Source of the DNA: Cyanophora paradoxa | Lineage: Eukaryota > Glaucocystophyceae > Cyanophorales > Cyanophoraceae | DNA: 35,499 nt | Assembly (NCBI GenBank): GCA_004431415.1 | Contig: QPMI01000639.1 | Location: 1-35,499, forward strand | Direction: 5' to 3' | In this document: positions 8,577-20,409 of the stretch, piece after piece | How positions within the stretch are numbered: position 1 is the stretch's first letter | Layout of the letters: each line of letters opens with the position of its first letter | The notes under the pieces: generated by a model | Told to the model about the DNA's origin: nothing | The model's database searches: none | Seen by the model: only the letters and a program-made list of their open reading frames with translations | Program-made: the position numbers and the translations under genes

Positions 8577-9656
8577 GCCGCAGAAGTGCTGGCGATCGCG
8601 GACTGCGACGGGAACACGCCGCTCCACTACGCCGCCCGCGCGGGGGCCTCCGATCGCGAGGCCAGTACAGTGGCTCATGCTCGTGATCACTGGCCGAGCC
8701 TGCGCTCTTTTCGCGCTCTTATTATGAGGCGTCACAGGTCGTCGCGTGCATGCTGCGCGCCGGAGCGCCTGCAGGCACGGCGCGGGACGCGGCGGGGCGC
8801 ACGGCGGCCGAGGTTTCCCCGCCTACTGTCCGCGCTTTCATCGAGCGTGCGTGTCTGCCCATGGCCGGTGTATGCGCGGCGTGGGGGCACTGGATGCTCT
8901 GGCCCGCGCGCAGGGTTCGTGGAGACGGGAAGATGGAGCGGCACGTGGGCCGCCTGGACGAGCTGCCGGCGCCGGCCGCGCACAGCTGCGAGGAGCCGGG
9001 GCCCGAGGAGCCGGCGATCGAGGCGGGGGCCGGGGCCGGGGCGGCGGAGGCGAGCGACGCCGAGGACGACCTCCGACCCGCAAAGCGGCCCAGGGTCCGC
9101 CTCGAGCTTCTTCCTCGCGATCGCTGCGTATTCATCGCTTGTTCCGTTCGAGCTGACGGCGGCACATGCACAGCAGCGGGAAGAGGCGACCGAGGAGGGC
9201 GAGGCGGGGGCGCGGCGGCGCTCGGGGCGGGCGTCAAGGGCGCGGGGGATGAGCTTCGCGGAAGAGGCGTCCGAGGCGGGCGAGTCGGCGGCGGCGGCGG
9301 AGGAGGAGGAGGAGGAGGAGGATGAGCCGGACGCGGGGCCGGCGCCAGCAGGGCGCTCGTCGGGGGAGGAGGAGAGGGCGGAAGAGGAGGAGGCGGTGCG
9401 GGGCGCGCGTCGCGCGCGGCGGCGGGCGACCGGCGGACGGGCAACGGCCCCGCGGCCGGCGAAGGCGAAGGCGAAGCGGGGTCGCGGCCAGATGCAGAGC
9501 GGCGGCGACGAGCCGGCGGGCACGAGCTCGAGCTCGAGCTCGCAGCCACGGCCACGCTCCTCGGACCCCGAGCTCGAGGGCGCGGAGACAGTGGCCGCGG
9601 TGACGGCGCCCCGGCGCTCCGCGCGCCGGCGCTTCAACAGCAGCGGCGGAAAGTGA
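8577..9656 (+). CDS. Ankyrin-repeat protein with acidic/basic tail, 5' end missing
   Basis: An intron end at 8576 (GCGTGCAG) precedes the exon 8577-8660, which holds a clear ankyrin helix start ('DCDGNTPLHYAARAGASD'). A probable intron 8661-8737 (GC donor GCCAGT, acceptor CACAG) leads to 'VVACMLRAGAPAGTARDAAG', the rest of a repeat. The exon continues to a nuclear-localisation-like 'AKRPRVR' near 9090. A last intron (about 9130-9173) leads to a low-complexity tail with Glu runs, a Lys/Arg-rich stretch and 'RSARRRFNSSGGK' before the stop at 9654-9656. A nuclear protein-protein adaptor is plausible. Upstream exons are not visible because the AT-rich element begins 53 nt before the first exon seen. 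Intron 9130-9173 is the least certain part of the model. Confidence 0.65.
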   Translation, partial: AAEVLAIADCDGNTPLHYAARAGASDREASTVAHARDHWPSLRSFRALIMRRHRSSRACCAPERLQARRGTRRGARRPRFPRLLSALSSSVRVCPWPVYARRGGTGCSGPRAGFVETGRWSGTWAAWTSCRRRPRTAARSRGPRSRRSRRGPGPGRRRRATPRTTSDPQSGPGSASSFFLAIAAYSSLVPFELTAAHAQQREEATEEGEAGARRRSGRASRARGMSFAEEASEAGESAAAAEEEEEEEDEPDAGPAPAGRSSGEEERAEEEEAVRGARRARRRATGGRATAPRPAKAKAKRGRGQMQSGGDEPAGTSSSSSSQPRPRSSDPELEGAETVAAVTAPRRSARRRFNSSGGK

Positions 9657-10478
9657 TCACGACGGTCGCGCCTCCTCGAATCTCAGAATCCTGCATTGGA
9701 TTCATTTCCCCATTTGCATATCACGACGCGATCGAGCTGTGTTTCTCAAACGAACAACCAGTTACACTCAAACCATGGCCACTCAAGCTTCGATATCTGG
9801 TGCCACCAGGGGCTTCCAGGTGGGGTCGGGGCCGGGCGGTCGGAGGGCAGAGAGGCCGGGGGGCGTGGGAGGTGGGGGAGAGGCCAGGGATTCCGAGCGT
9901 TTTCGCGTGATTTCGATTCAATTTTGCAGCTGGCGCGGGGGGCAAAAACATTTGGCCGCGGGTAAGGGGGGGGCGGGAGAGGGGCCGGGAACTCTAGGCC
10001 CCAGCCCGCGGCCGGCGGGAAACCGCAGCTCATCATGATCATGATCGATATCATTATCATGAGGTGCGAGATCATGACAGTGATCAAGATGAGCTGCAGT
10101 CGATCATCGGCTGGGGAATAACTTGTAAGGTCATGATCATCAGCTGATCATGGTTCGAAATCGACCTTTCTGTGCGCAGTGACCCTCTCTCAAATTCTCA
10201 AAGACCGTTAAAGCATCAACGCATGCGCATTAGGCCTCGGGCAGCCCCTCCCCACTCGTCACGCCATTCTTTTTTAATTTCTTTGACTTCTGCCCCATGC
10301 GAGAACATCGCTCATGATCATGATCGAGCGAACCCCAAATCGCATATGCATTTTCCACAAGCGCATCCGCGCAGCAGTAACGATTCGGTTAATTTCTCGA
10401 ACCCGACATAGGCGTCGGCGCTATCCGAGCGAATTTGAGTTCATGCTGCTCGCGAGGAGGCCCGGCGCGGGGTCATGG
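9657..10478. other. Intergenic region with TGATCATGATCA-type palindromes
   Basis: This lies between the ends of the ankyrin gene (+) and the large Tmc-like gene (-), so it is a convergent spacer. It contains a cluster of TCATGATCATGATC-like words at about 10031-10056, 10068-10090, 10130-10150 and 10310-10326, set in otherwise GC-rich DNA. No ORF is convincing. Confidence 0.55.
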
Positions 10479-11763
10479 TCAGCCGTGCGACGCGGGCGAG
10501 CGGGGGCGGCGGGGCCACCTGGAGAGGAGGCGGAAGAGGTGGGCCTTGATGCTCTCCGTCGCCTCGATCACCTGCCGCGGCGCGCGCCTCAGCGCGGCGC
10601 CGGTGCTGGCGCGGGGGGCGGGGGCGGCGGGGGTGGGGCCCGCCTCCGGGGGCAGCATCAGGAACATGAAGAGCGTCCTGTGGGGGGCCGGCGAGGGGCG
10701 CCCGGTCAGGACGCGGCCGGCGAGGCCCGGAGCTGCGCGAGGCGGCGGCGGGTCCGGGCGGGCGGACCGGCGGCTCTCGTCGGTGAGGGTCCCGATGATG
10801 CGCCGGAACACGAACAGGTACCTATGACGGGCCGAGCCGTGAGCAGGGAATGGCCGGGGCCGGGGGCGGGGCGGGGCGCGCTCGAGGAGGAGGAGGGCGA
10901 CGACGGCGGCGAACATGGCCGTCTGGAGGGCGAGGAAGGCCTCCAGGCGCAGCGTCGCCTCCTGCGCATGCCCCCTCCGGCGTCAAGCGCGGCGGGGCGG
11001 GGCGAGGCGGGCGGGGCTCAGGGGCGCGCCTCGACGAAGAGGTCGGCGAGGCGCTGGAGGCCCGGCTGCAGCGGGCCCTTGATCGCCCCTCCACCGCCTG
11101 CGCCGCCTCCGACCCGGGGCCACGTGCCCCTGCGCCGAGCACGAGCGTAGGCGGGGCGCAGTGCGGGGCGCGGGGCGGGGCTGCGGGGCGGGCGGACGGG
11201 GCGGGAGGCGTGGAGGACGCGTGCCTCCTCGAGGAAGCGCAGCAGCTGCGCCTGCAGGCCCTCGCCTGAGCCCCCGCCCGCCCCGGCCCCCGCCCCCTCC
11301 GACCCGAACAGCAGCCTGCCGGCGTGCAGCCATACACATCAGCCGGGGGAGCCGCCGCGGGGCGGGGCGGGGAGGGGGCCCGGACCGGTCGGCGGGGTGG
11401 TAGCGGTGGATGGCCCCGTTGAGGTGCGCCGAGCGGTTCCCGAAGAGGAGCGACCGGTGGACCCGCTCCAGCTGCGCGCCCCGCCCCGCCCCGCCCGTGA
11501 GCCGCAGGGCCGGGGGCGGGCGGGTGGCGGGACAGGGCGGACGCGGTCGATAGAGTGGCCGAGCATGGCGCGCTGCTCGGCGTAGTCCCCCGCCCCCAGC
11601 GCCAGCTGCGATGCGAGTTTCACGGGAGAAGGTCTCTGAGAGCGCCGAGCGGGCGGCGGGGGGGCCGGGCCTCGCGGGCGTGGAAGGCGACGCGGACGGG
11701 GAGGGAGCGCAGCAGCCCCGCGAAGTTCCTGCGCCCGGGGCGAGCCGCTCGGAGGCGGGGGGC

Positions 11764-11796
<33 letters not shown>

Positions 11797-14700
11797 ATGG
11801 GGCGGCGACGCACCGCTCCGTGCTGAAGGTCTCTGCGGGATCGGCGGGCAGGGGGCGCAATCAGAAGAAAGCAAGACGCGGTTCGGGGCAGGGGTGCGGC
11901 ACCGCAGGAGGTGCTCGTCTCGAAGCCGACGGCGAACCAGACGAGGAAGAGGGCCCAGAGCAGCAGGAACGCCCCCGCGTACTGCGCCCCACGCCCGCCC
12001 CTCAGCCCCGGCCTCGGCGGCGCCCGGGCCGGCAGGGCGGGGCGGGGCCGGGGCGGGCCTGGAGGGTGACGGGGTCGGCCTCGCCGAAGCGGAGGAGGCG
12101 CGCCGCGCCCGCCGCCCCAGCCGCCCCGCCCCCGCCAGCCCGCCCCGCCCCGCCCACGCCGAAGCCGGGGCCGAGGCCGCCGCGGGGGCGGGCGGGCCGG
12201 GCCCGGCGCCTGCGCCGCGGGCCGCCTCGAGGTCGGGCTTCGCGTCGCCGGCCGGGGCCGGGGCCCCCTTGAGGAGGCTCGAGCGGCGGCGGCGCCGGTC
12301 CCGGCCCTCCCGCTCGCGCTCGCCGGCCGCGTCGGCCGCCTCTGCCACCGCCGCGCGGCGCCGCGTGAGGGGGCGCGGCGCGGCCAAAGAGAAGGCCGGG
12401 GCGGGGCGGGGCGGGGCACCGAGCTCGAGGTCGTCGAAGTCGGCGAGGGAGTCCCCCCCGTCGCTGCCGCCGGCCCTCAGCCCTCGAATTCGAACGCGGC
12501 GGGGGGGCGGGTGCGCGCCTGCCGGCCTCGCTCTCGTTGGCGGCGCTCGGGTCCTGGCCCCGCCGGCCCCGCCGCGCCAGGCGCTTCGCCGACGCCCGCG
12601 GGATGTCCCGGAAGAGACCTGGGGGGGCCACGGATAAGGCGCGAAGAGGGCGAGGAGGGGCGCTTCATTTGGAGGAGAGCTCGAGGGCGGGTCGGACCGA
12701 GGGCGTGGCTCTTCTCGCGCTGCACCGTCGCCACCGTCGGCCTGAAGAAGCCTGCGGCGAGATCGAAGTCGAAGCGTCGGCGACTTGAAGCGGAGGGCGC
12801 CGGGGCGGGGACGGACCGAAGGCGAGGACGAGGAGGAGGCCCGTCACCGACGCGAACATCGCCTGCCGCGGAGGGCGCGCTCGCTCGGGCGCCGGACGAC
12901 ACACGGCCGCCGCGCGAGAGCCGCACGATGAGGAAGACGCGGATGTTGAGGAAGGACTTGTACGCGCGCTCGTCCACGAGCGCCGTCGCCGCGTTGAACG
13001 CGTCGTACAGCCGCGGCCCTGCGCGAGAGGCCAGCTCACAATCAGCCCGGCAGAGCGTCGAGGGTTCCCATTCTTGCCCCCCATTAGATTATTTAAAATT
13101 TTAGGGAGGTGCCGGGGCGGGGGGACCGTTCTCGCGGAGGAAGAAGAGCTCGCGCTGGGCGTGGCTCGCGTTGCGCAGCGCGGCCAGCGGCGCCCGCGCC
13201 ACCCGCCGCCCGTTCGAGACCAGCTGCAGCCCCGCGACCCACAGCGGCTCCACCACCTGCCGCGGCGCAAGCTCAACGATCGCGAGCAGAACAAAAAGCG
13301 GCGCCGCAGAAGACATCAGAGCGGCGCACGTCGGCGACCTCGCCCTCGTCGTTCTTGAAGATGCGGAGGCCCGTGGAGGGGCTCGAGTCCATCTCCAGCC
13401 GCGCCCCTGCGCCCCGCCCGCCCGCCGCCGCCGGCCCGCCTCGGATGCGGGTCTGGGCTCGAAGCGGAGCGCCGGGGGGCGGGCGGACCGCCGGCGTGGA
13501 CGGAGAGGTGCCGCGCCTCGAGCTCGTCCGCCGCCGCCGCCAGCGCCTCCCGCGCCCTGCCGCTCCCTCGACTCGCGCCGCTCCGGGCGGGGCCGGGCGG
13601 GGCGCACCGTCCCTCGAGGGTGCCCGCGGCGTCGAAGGGGAGGACGCCGGCCAGCAGCAGGCTCTGCCCCGGCCCCCGCTCAGGGGCGGCCCCGGCGGGC
13701 TTGTCGGGGGCCTCGATCTCGGGCTCGCCTGGGCGTTGAGGGCGAGGAGGACGGCGTTCTTGCGGCGCGAGCCCGAGGCCCCCGTCTGCTTGATCCCCTG
13801 CAAGCAGCCGCCCCGAGGCCAAGTCAGTCCCCCGCCAGAGGCTCGGGGCGGGGCGGGGCGGGGCGGGGCGGGGCGGGCCTGCTCGTAGTCGCGGACGAGG
13901 TCGCCGACGACGACGAAGGCGGCGACGGCGAGCGCGAAGACGGCCACCAGCACCGCCACCACAGTCTGCCCCGGCCCCGGCCTCGGCAGGGGGCGGGGCC
14001 GGGGGGCAGGGAGGTGTGCGCACGCGCTTCATGCGGCGGATGGAGGCGTCGTGGGCGAGGGCCGTCCCCTGCAGCCGCCGCTTCACCTTCACCCACCGCC
14101 GCTCCCGCCGCCCCCGTTCCTGCTCCGAGTACCCCTCGCCCCGCTCCCCATCCTCGAGCTCCTCCCCGCCGCTCCCGCCCCCGGCCCCGGCCGGCCCCTC
14201 CCGAGCCGCCGAGGCGCGACCGGGGGCGGCGGCCTCGAGCTGGGGCGCGGGGCGGCGGGGCCCGCGGGCTGCAGGGGGTACGCGTCCAGGTCAAGGATGC
14301 GGGCGAGGGCCGCCAGCCCGGAGGCCCCCTCCCCCTCCCCCTCCCCCTCCCCCTCGTCTTTGTGCTTCGACGCGGACGGGCCGGCCTCGGCGTCGGCGTC
14401 GCCGGCGGGGGCGCCCCAGGCGGCGCGCGCCCCCGACATCGGCGCCGACATCGACATCGACGAGGAAGGCGCGACGGGGTCGATGGGGACGAAGACGGGC
14501 CCGCGGGCCGCGAGCGCGAGCGCCGGGGCGGCGCCCGTGTCCCACGAGAGGCGCGCGCGGGGCTGCGAGCTCGACCGCGAGCGCGCGCCCCGCGCCTTCC
14601 CGATCGCGAGCGCCCGCTCGAGCTCGGCCTCCGACGCCGGCTCCGAGTCCTCGGGGTCGGGGCCCAGGCTCGTCCGCGGCTCCGCATCCGCCGCCGCCGC

Positions 14701-17700
14701 CGCCGGCTCCTCGCGATCGCGATCGTGGTCGGGTGCCTCCTCCTCGCCCCCCTCGGCCCCCGCCGCCGCGGACGCGTCGCGCCGCGTCTGCGCCCGGCCC
14801 CGTGAGTGCCCCCCGAACGCGGAGTGCGCATCGGCATCGCCGCGGGCGCGGGCGCCGGCGCCGGGCACCTCGGCGAGAGAGCGGAGGCTGGCGGGCCCGC
14901 GGGCCTCGGCGGCCCAGGCGCCCGGCCGCGCGGAGGAGCGCCTGGCTCCCCCCGGGCCCTCCGCGGGGCCCATCACCGCCGCCGGCCCGTTCGACAGCGC
15001 GACCGATCGGGAGAGCCGCACGGAGCCCGTCGGGGCCGGTGCCACGGCTCCAGGGCCGGCGCCTGTTTCGCGCAGCTCAGCGCAAAGAACGGCCGGGTTA
15101 AGCTTGCGAAAGCGGAGAGCACCGCGGCCGCCGGAGGAGGCGCCGAACGAGCGCGGCGGCTGCGCGACGAAGGAGGGCAGGGCGCTCCCCGACCGCGAGC
15201 GCGGCGAGAGCCTGCGGGAGCGAGCCGCCCCCTGGTGAGCGAGCGGCGCGGGGCGAGCTCGAGCGCGACGGGGCCTGGGGGCGGGGGCGCACCCCGGGGA
15301 GTTGGAGAAGGCGGGGGAGTCGCGGCCCCCGGCCGCCTCGTACTTGGCCCTGCGGCGCCCGCCCCCGGCGTCAGGGCTCGAACACCCAGAATAATACGAG
15401 GTGCGGGGGCGGGGCTCACGAGGCGGGGCCGGGGCGGACGAGGCGGCGGGCGAAGAAGCCCAGGGCCGCCGAGGCGAGCAGCGAGGCCCGCCCGGGATGC
15501 CTGCGCGCCCCGCCGGCCTCAGCAAAATTCGGAGGAGGCGGCGGCGGGAGGGGCCGGCTGCCTGGGGCCGCTCCAGGAGAGCTGGGGGGAGCCTGCCCCG
15601 CCGAGGCCCAGCACGAGGCTGTTGCGGGAGGCGACGGAGGGGGCGTTGGGGTGCGAGCCCGGGGCCGGGCCCTCCCAGGCGCCCTCGCCCAGGGCCGGCC
15701 CCGCCGCCTCCGCCAGCCGCGCGTCCTGCCCGCCGCCGTCAGCGCACCGTGTGGGGCGCAGCGGGGGCGGGGCGGGGGCGACCTCGCAGGCGTCGGCCTG
15801 CTCGAAGAAGGACTGCGCCGCCGCCTCGTCGTTCAGCACCTGCCCCGGCACCGCACCCGGCGGGGCGCCCCAAGTTAGAGTCGAGCCCGAGATACGCGGA
15901 GGCGGGGTGCCGATCGGACCTCGGTCTGGAAGCGCCCGTAGGCCCGCAGGATGCGCGGGGCCCGGGGGTAGCGCGACAGCAGCGCCCTGCGCGGCCGCCC
16001 GCCGTCAGGCGGCGGACCCCCCGGGCGGGCGGGGCGGGGCGGGCCGGTAGTGGGCGTGGGCGCGGCGCTCGGCGGCGTCGACGCGGGCGAGGGTCGCCTC
16101 CAGCGCCCCCACGTCCACCTGCCCGCCCCGCCCCCGCGGTCGCCCTCGAGCGCCCAAGCTGGCGGGGCCGGCGGATGCGCACCTCGCCCTCGGCGGCCGC
16201 CAGCGTGCCCCAGAACTTGCGCACCGAGCGCACCGCCAGCCGGTGGTACCTGCCCCGCCGGCCCGTCAGCGCGCCGGAGGCTGGAAGGGGAGCGGGGCGG
16301 CGGGGGGCTGGGCGCGCTTCTTGGCCCCCGTGAGGTTCGACGTGTACTCGATGTGCGTGATCAGGTCCCGGCCCCCTTCCCCTGCGCGCGCCCCGGCCGC
16401 TCGAGGGCGGCGGGCGGGAGTCGGAGGGAAGCGGGAGAAGCACGGGGCGCACCGAGGTCCACGGCGTTGGCGGACTGCGCGGGAGGAGGCGGGGTGGGTG
16501 TGGGGGCACGAGACAAGCGAGGGGACGGAGGGGGGGGCGGGCGCACCTGCTGCCGCTCGAGGTCCTTCCGGTAGATGACGAACCTGCCGGCGGGTCTCGA
16601 AGACCGGCCCCGAGGCGAGCCCGGGGCGGGGGCGCGGCACCGGAGGTCAAAGCCGGGGTTGAGCTTCGCCGCCTGCCGCACCCGCGCGTGCCCTGTTCCG
16701 CCGCCGTCAGCGCGGGAGCGTCGGGCGCGAGCATGCGCGAAAAACAAAGGGCACCGAGCTCGGGGCTGCGCTTGAACGTGTAGCAGAACTGTGGGGCGCG
16801 CGTGAGGGGAGGCGGGGAAGGGGCGCGGGCGGGAGGCGGGGGGGCGGGCGGGCCTGGGCGTAGGCGAGGAGCGGGGCGGCGGAGGCGGGGAACTTTTCCA
16901 CGCCGGCCCGGTAGATCGCCTCCGCCACCTGCCCTCCCCAGGCTCAGCCGCCGCCTCCCGCGGCGTCCGGGGCGGGCGGGCACCTGCACGGCCTCCTCGT
17001 CCTCGGGCCCCGCCTCGTACACGAAGCGCGCCGCGATCTGGCCCCGCCCCGGCGCCTCAGCCCCGCTGGGCCGGGTCCAGGCGGGCCCCGCCGCCCTCGC
17101 CCAGCGGACCTCGACGTGGAGGGGCCGGCGGAGGGCGGCGACGGCGGCGGCCTCCCCCGTGCACATGCGCAGCCGGTAGCGCGCCCACGAGACCGCGCAG
17201 CCGGCGAGGAAGGCCGGCACCTGCCGGCGCGGGCTCGCGATCAGGAGGCGCTCTCCTCGAGCCGAGGGGCGCGGGCGCACGAGGCCGGCGAGAAGGGCCG
17301 CCTGGAGGGCCACCGGCGGGGCCCCCCGCATCTGCCGGCGCGGCCGCCCGCGCCTCAGCTCCGAGCTGGACGGTTGGGGGCGGGGCGGGGCGGGGCGGGG
17401 CGGGCCTGGGTGTCGAGGAAGCAGACGAAGGAGGCGTACGTGAACGCGAAGGCGAGGCCCGTCTGCAGCTGGTTGCTCCCCAGCCGGTGGTACCTGCCCC
17501 GCCCCCGGCCCCGCCTCACACGGCGCCGGTAATGCAATATGAGGGAGGGGCCGGGGGTCACGGGTAGAACTCGAGGAGGAGAAAGGCGTAGAGGGCGCCC
17601 GAGGCGACGAAAAGCACCGCGATCACCGGCCTGCCCCGCCCGGCGGTGAGCGGCGCGCCCAATTTGCAAGGGGCGGGCCGGGGCGGGGCGGCGGGGCGGG

Positions 17701-19540
17701 CACCGGGGGACGGCCTCGAGGTTGATGAGGACCGAGAGGAGCACGCTGCGGGGGAGCGCAGGCCTCAGGCGGAGGTCCCAAGAAAATAGGCGGGGAAGGG
17801 AGAGGGAGTGGGGGGGAGGGGGGGGGGGGGCGGGGGGGGGGGGTTGGGGGGGGTGCGCGGGGGGGAGCGGCCGCACTTGTTCACGAAGAAGAAAGCGTCC
17901 TGGAATCAGAGGGGCGGCGCGGGGGCGATCAGGGGCGCCCGCGGCCGGGGTACGGGAGAGCGAGACAGGCGAGGGGCGGCGGACCACGCGGGAGTGGGGC
18001 CGGCTGAAGTACTCCCTCTCGCCTGCGGGGCGGGGGCCAGATCAGACCGCGCAGGCGCCGAGGGCGCGGCGGGGGCGCGGCGGGCACCCTCGGGCCCGGT
18101 CTTGTAGTAGTCCGTCTCGAAGAAGAGGAGCTGGGGGCGGGGAGCGTGTCAGTCGCTGGGAGGGGGCGGTTGCTCGGGGCGGGGGCGGGGCGGGGGGCGC
18201 CTGGGCGGAGGCGGCGAAGGCGGTGAAGGCGGCGGAGAGGGCGGCCGCCACTACAAAGAGCGGCACGTGCCGCCCCTCCCAGCACCTGGGGTAGATCAGG
18301 CGCGGAGGCGAGCGCGGGGCGGGGCGCGGCGCGCGTGAGGTCGGCGGGGAAGTAGAGGTGCACGGCGGGGCTGGTCCCTGGCGCCGGGCAGTTGAAGACC
18401 GACGAGAAGACCGAGATCAGCGGCTGCGGAGGGAGCGGCGAGGTCATGCGCGGGGCGAGGGGGCACGGGGGCGGGGGGCGGGGCGGGCCATGTAGGCGAT
18501 GCCGACGACGTTGGAGACGGCGAAGCGGAGGAGGCGCAGCGGCAGCATGAAGCGGAAGTCCTGGTGCGCGAACGCTGCCGGCCAAGGTCAGGAGGACGCC
18601 CCGGGGCGGCGCCGCCGGCCGCGCGGGGCACCGTAGCCTGCGCCGGCCGACGTGAGAGGTCGGCCACGGGGGGTACGGATAGCCGGGGGGGGGGTACGGG
18701 GGCGGACCGACGTAGAAGGCGACGCCGAGGCAGGCGGCGACCACGGAGGCCGCCGTCCAGAAAACCGCCAGGTAGCTCCTGGGGTACGCAAGCGTGAGGG
18801 GGGTACGCGTGCGAGGGAGGTGGGGGGGGGGTACTGGAAGGAGAAGCTGGAGAGGCGGAAGGGCACGGCGAGGCGGATGATGCGGCGGGCCTCCTCGGCC
18901 TGGCGCGGGGTACGGGGTCAGGGCCGGGGACGGTACACAGCGGCGGAGGGGGGTACCCAGGCTATTCCGTCCCACGAGAAGAGCTGAAGCGGAAAGAAAA
19001 TGTACTGAATGGCGACGATGGCCTGCGGGGGGGTACATCGGCATATTTCACACGAGAAGGGGGTGCAGGTGCGCACCGTCTCCAGGATGGCCCACCGCAG
19101 TTTCCGCTCGGACCCCTTCTTCATGACCTGGGGTACGCGTTGCTTCGTCAAGGGGCAGGCTAGGGATTGCGTTACATGAAAAAAAGCCCACCGCAACGAC
19201 CCCGAAGACGGTCTGGCGCAGCAGAAGGGCGGCTCGTCAGGGGGGAACGTCGAACGGGAGCGGGGAGCGGGTGCGGGGTACGGGGCACCTCCTGGACGAG
19301 GCGGGCGACCTCGCCGAGGCCGAAGAGGGCCGACGAGGCGGTCGAGCTCGAGGCCTGCGCCGAGCTCTCATCCCCCCCGCTCGCCACTGCGCATGCCCGC
19401 CCCGGGGGCCGGGGCGTGAACGTGAGCCCGCGCCCGCGCGCGCGCGGGTCGCGAGAGGGGAGGAGGACACCGGAGCCGGCGCCGGAGATGCTGCCCCGCG
19501 CGTGCGGCGGGCGGCCGCGAACGGACCCCGAGCGGTGCAT
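10479..19540 (-). CDS. TmcB/TmcC-like multi-pass membrane protein, many exons
   Basis: Dozens of short exons on the minus strand line up with the tiny-macrocysts (TmcB/TmcC) family. The N-terminal part reads 'ALFGLGEVARLVQE', 'AIVAIQYIFFPLQLFSW', 'SYLAVFWTAASVVAACLGVA' and 'PLISVFSSVFNC', then 'CWEGRHVPLFVVAAALSAAF' and 'LLFFETDYYKTGP' (19340-18095), a multi-pass membrane region. The HAT/TPR-like middle has 'AEAIYRAGVEKFPASAAPLL' (about 16900), 'YHRLAVRSVRKFWGTLAA' (about 16240), 'ALLSRYPRAPRILRAYGRFQ' (about 15960) and 'VLNDEAAAQSFFEQADACE' (about 15820). A low-complexity, acidic linker (about 14100-15300) leads to C-terminal membrane segments ('AVLVAVFALAVAAFVVVGDL', 13950; 'AMFAAVVALLLLE', 10900). 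The end is 'YLFVFRRIIGTLTDESRR', 'TLFMFLMLPPE' and 'VIEATESIKAHLF', with the stop at 10479-10481. Several junctions join in phase using GCGCGC donors. The start (ATG 19538-19540) is a guess. Family members are membrane proteins of protists and green algae, often sensory; the function here is unproven. Confidence 0.75.
11766..11795 (+). repeat. Run of 30 G
   Basis: An uninterrupted G run, i.e. C30 on the sense strand of the Tmc-like gene, lying in a stretch between exons. It is the longest homopolymer in the window and a likely site of length error. Confidence 0.9.
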
Positions 19541-20409
19541 GGCCGCGTCGACCGCGTGGCACAGAGCTCGAGGAGCTGCCTTGGGGGGCTCGGGCCCAGC
19601 GGCGCTCAGCGGGCGCGCGCCGACCTCGGCGGCCTTCCTGCGCTTTTGTGCTGGTCCGGCCGCGAGCGCGCGCCCCCGCCGCACCGCGCCCGCCGGCGCC
19701 CGCCGCCCGCTGTGTGCGCACGCGCTCTTCTCTCGCGCGCCTCTCCGCTCGAAGGCCCGCTCGAAGGACCGCGAACTAATATCGATACAAAAGCCGGTGC
19801 CGGCGGCTGAAGGCCCAGACGCTGCCAGGCGGGCGGCCGTCTGACCCCGAATCGGCGCTCGACCTCCGAGCCCGGCCCTGTGCTTCCAGCTCGCGCGCCG
19901 GGGGCGGGCCTGGGCCGTGCGCTGCAGCCTGCAGGTAGATGTTTCACGAGCCTGACGACCGGCCTAGGCCGCTGGTCCAGCACGCGCACAGCCGCGCGGA
20001 CGGGCGCGCGCGCGCGCGGCCGGCTCCGCGTACGGCTGGATGCGGTACAGCTAGTGACGCGTTGCAGCTAGCTATAGCTGCACCGCTGGTGCGCGGGCTG
20101 GTAGCCTGGTGGAGGCTGGTGCGCCGGCTCCTCGCCGCGCTTGCGCCGCGCTGCGACAATGATGACCTGCAAAAAAAACGTTCGGGTTCGGATCCCTGTG
20201 GTTCTCCTAGCTTCGTTCGCTCAACCTGAAACGTTGTGATTGATGGCGCGCCTCTCCGCTTCGCGGCCCGGGCGCGCGCCGACGCGAGCTCTCGTCAGTT
20301 TCGACTTGAGGCTCTTGTGCGGCGATCGGGAGCTCGCAGTAACGAGGAGCGGCCTCCAGCGCGACGAACCTGCGGCAGCGCGACCGAGACAGCCCGGGCA
20401 GCCGCAGCA
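19541..20409. other. Divergent promoter region between Tmc-like and pseudokinase genes
   Basis: The two flanking genes point away from each other, so this 0.87-kb segment should hold both promoters. It contains CG-dinucleotide runs (near 20010), a GCTAGCTATAGCTGC palindromic patch at about 20077-20091 and an A8 run at 20170-20177. No convincing coding exon, TATA box or RNA gene is visible. Confidence 0.5.

Noticed and set aside
8722-9637. Long minus-strand ORFs opposite the ankyrin gene
   Set aside because: They are Pro/Ser/Ala low complexity created by GC-rich coding on the other strand; the plus strand carries the ankyrin motif and acidic tail.
10983-12419. A 478-codon minus ORF as a single exon
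   Set aside because: It runs through several introns of the Tmc-like gene; only short islands such as 'AGAFLLLWALFLVWFAVGFE' look coding, and it is split by C-rich intron sequence.
20185-20215. Possible tRNA B-box GGTTCGGATCC
   Set aside because: The T-arm stem does not pair properly and there is no D-arm or acceptor stem at the right distance.
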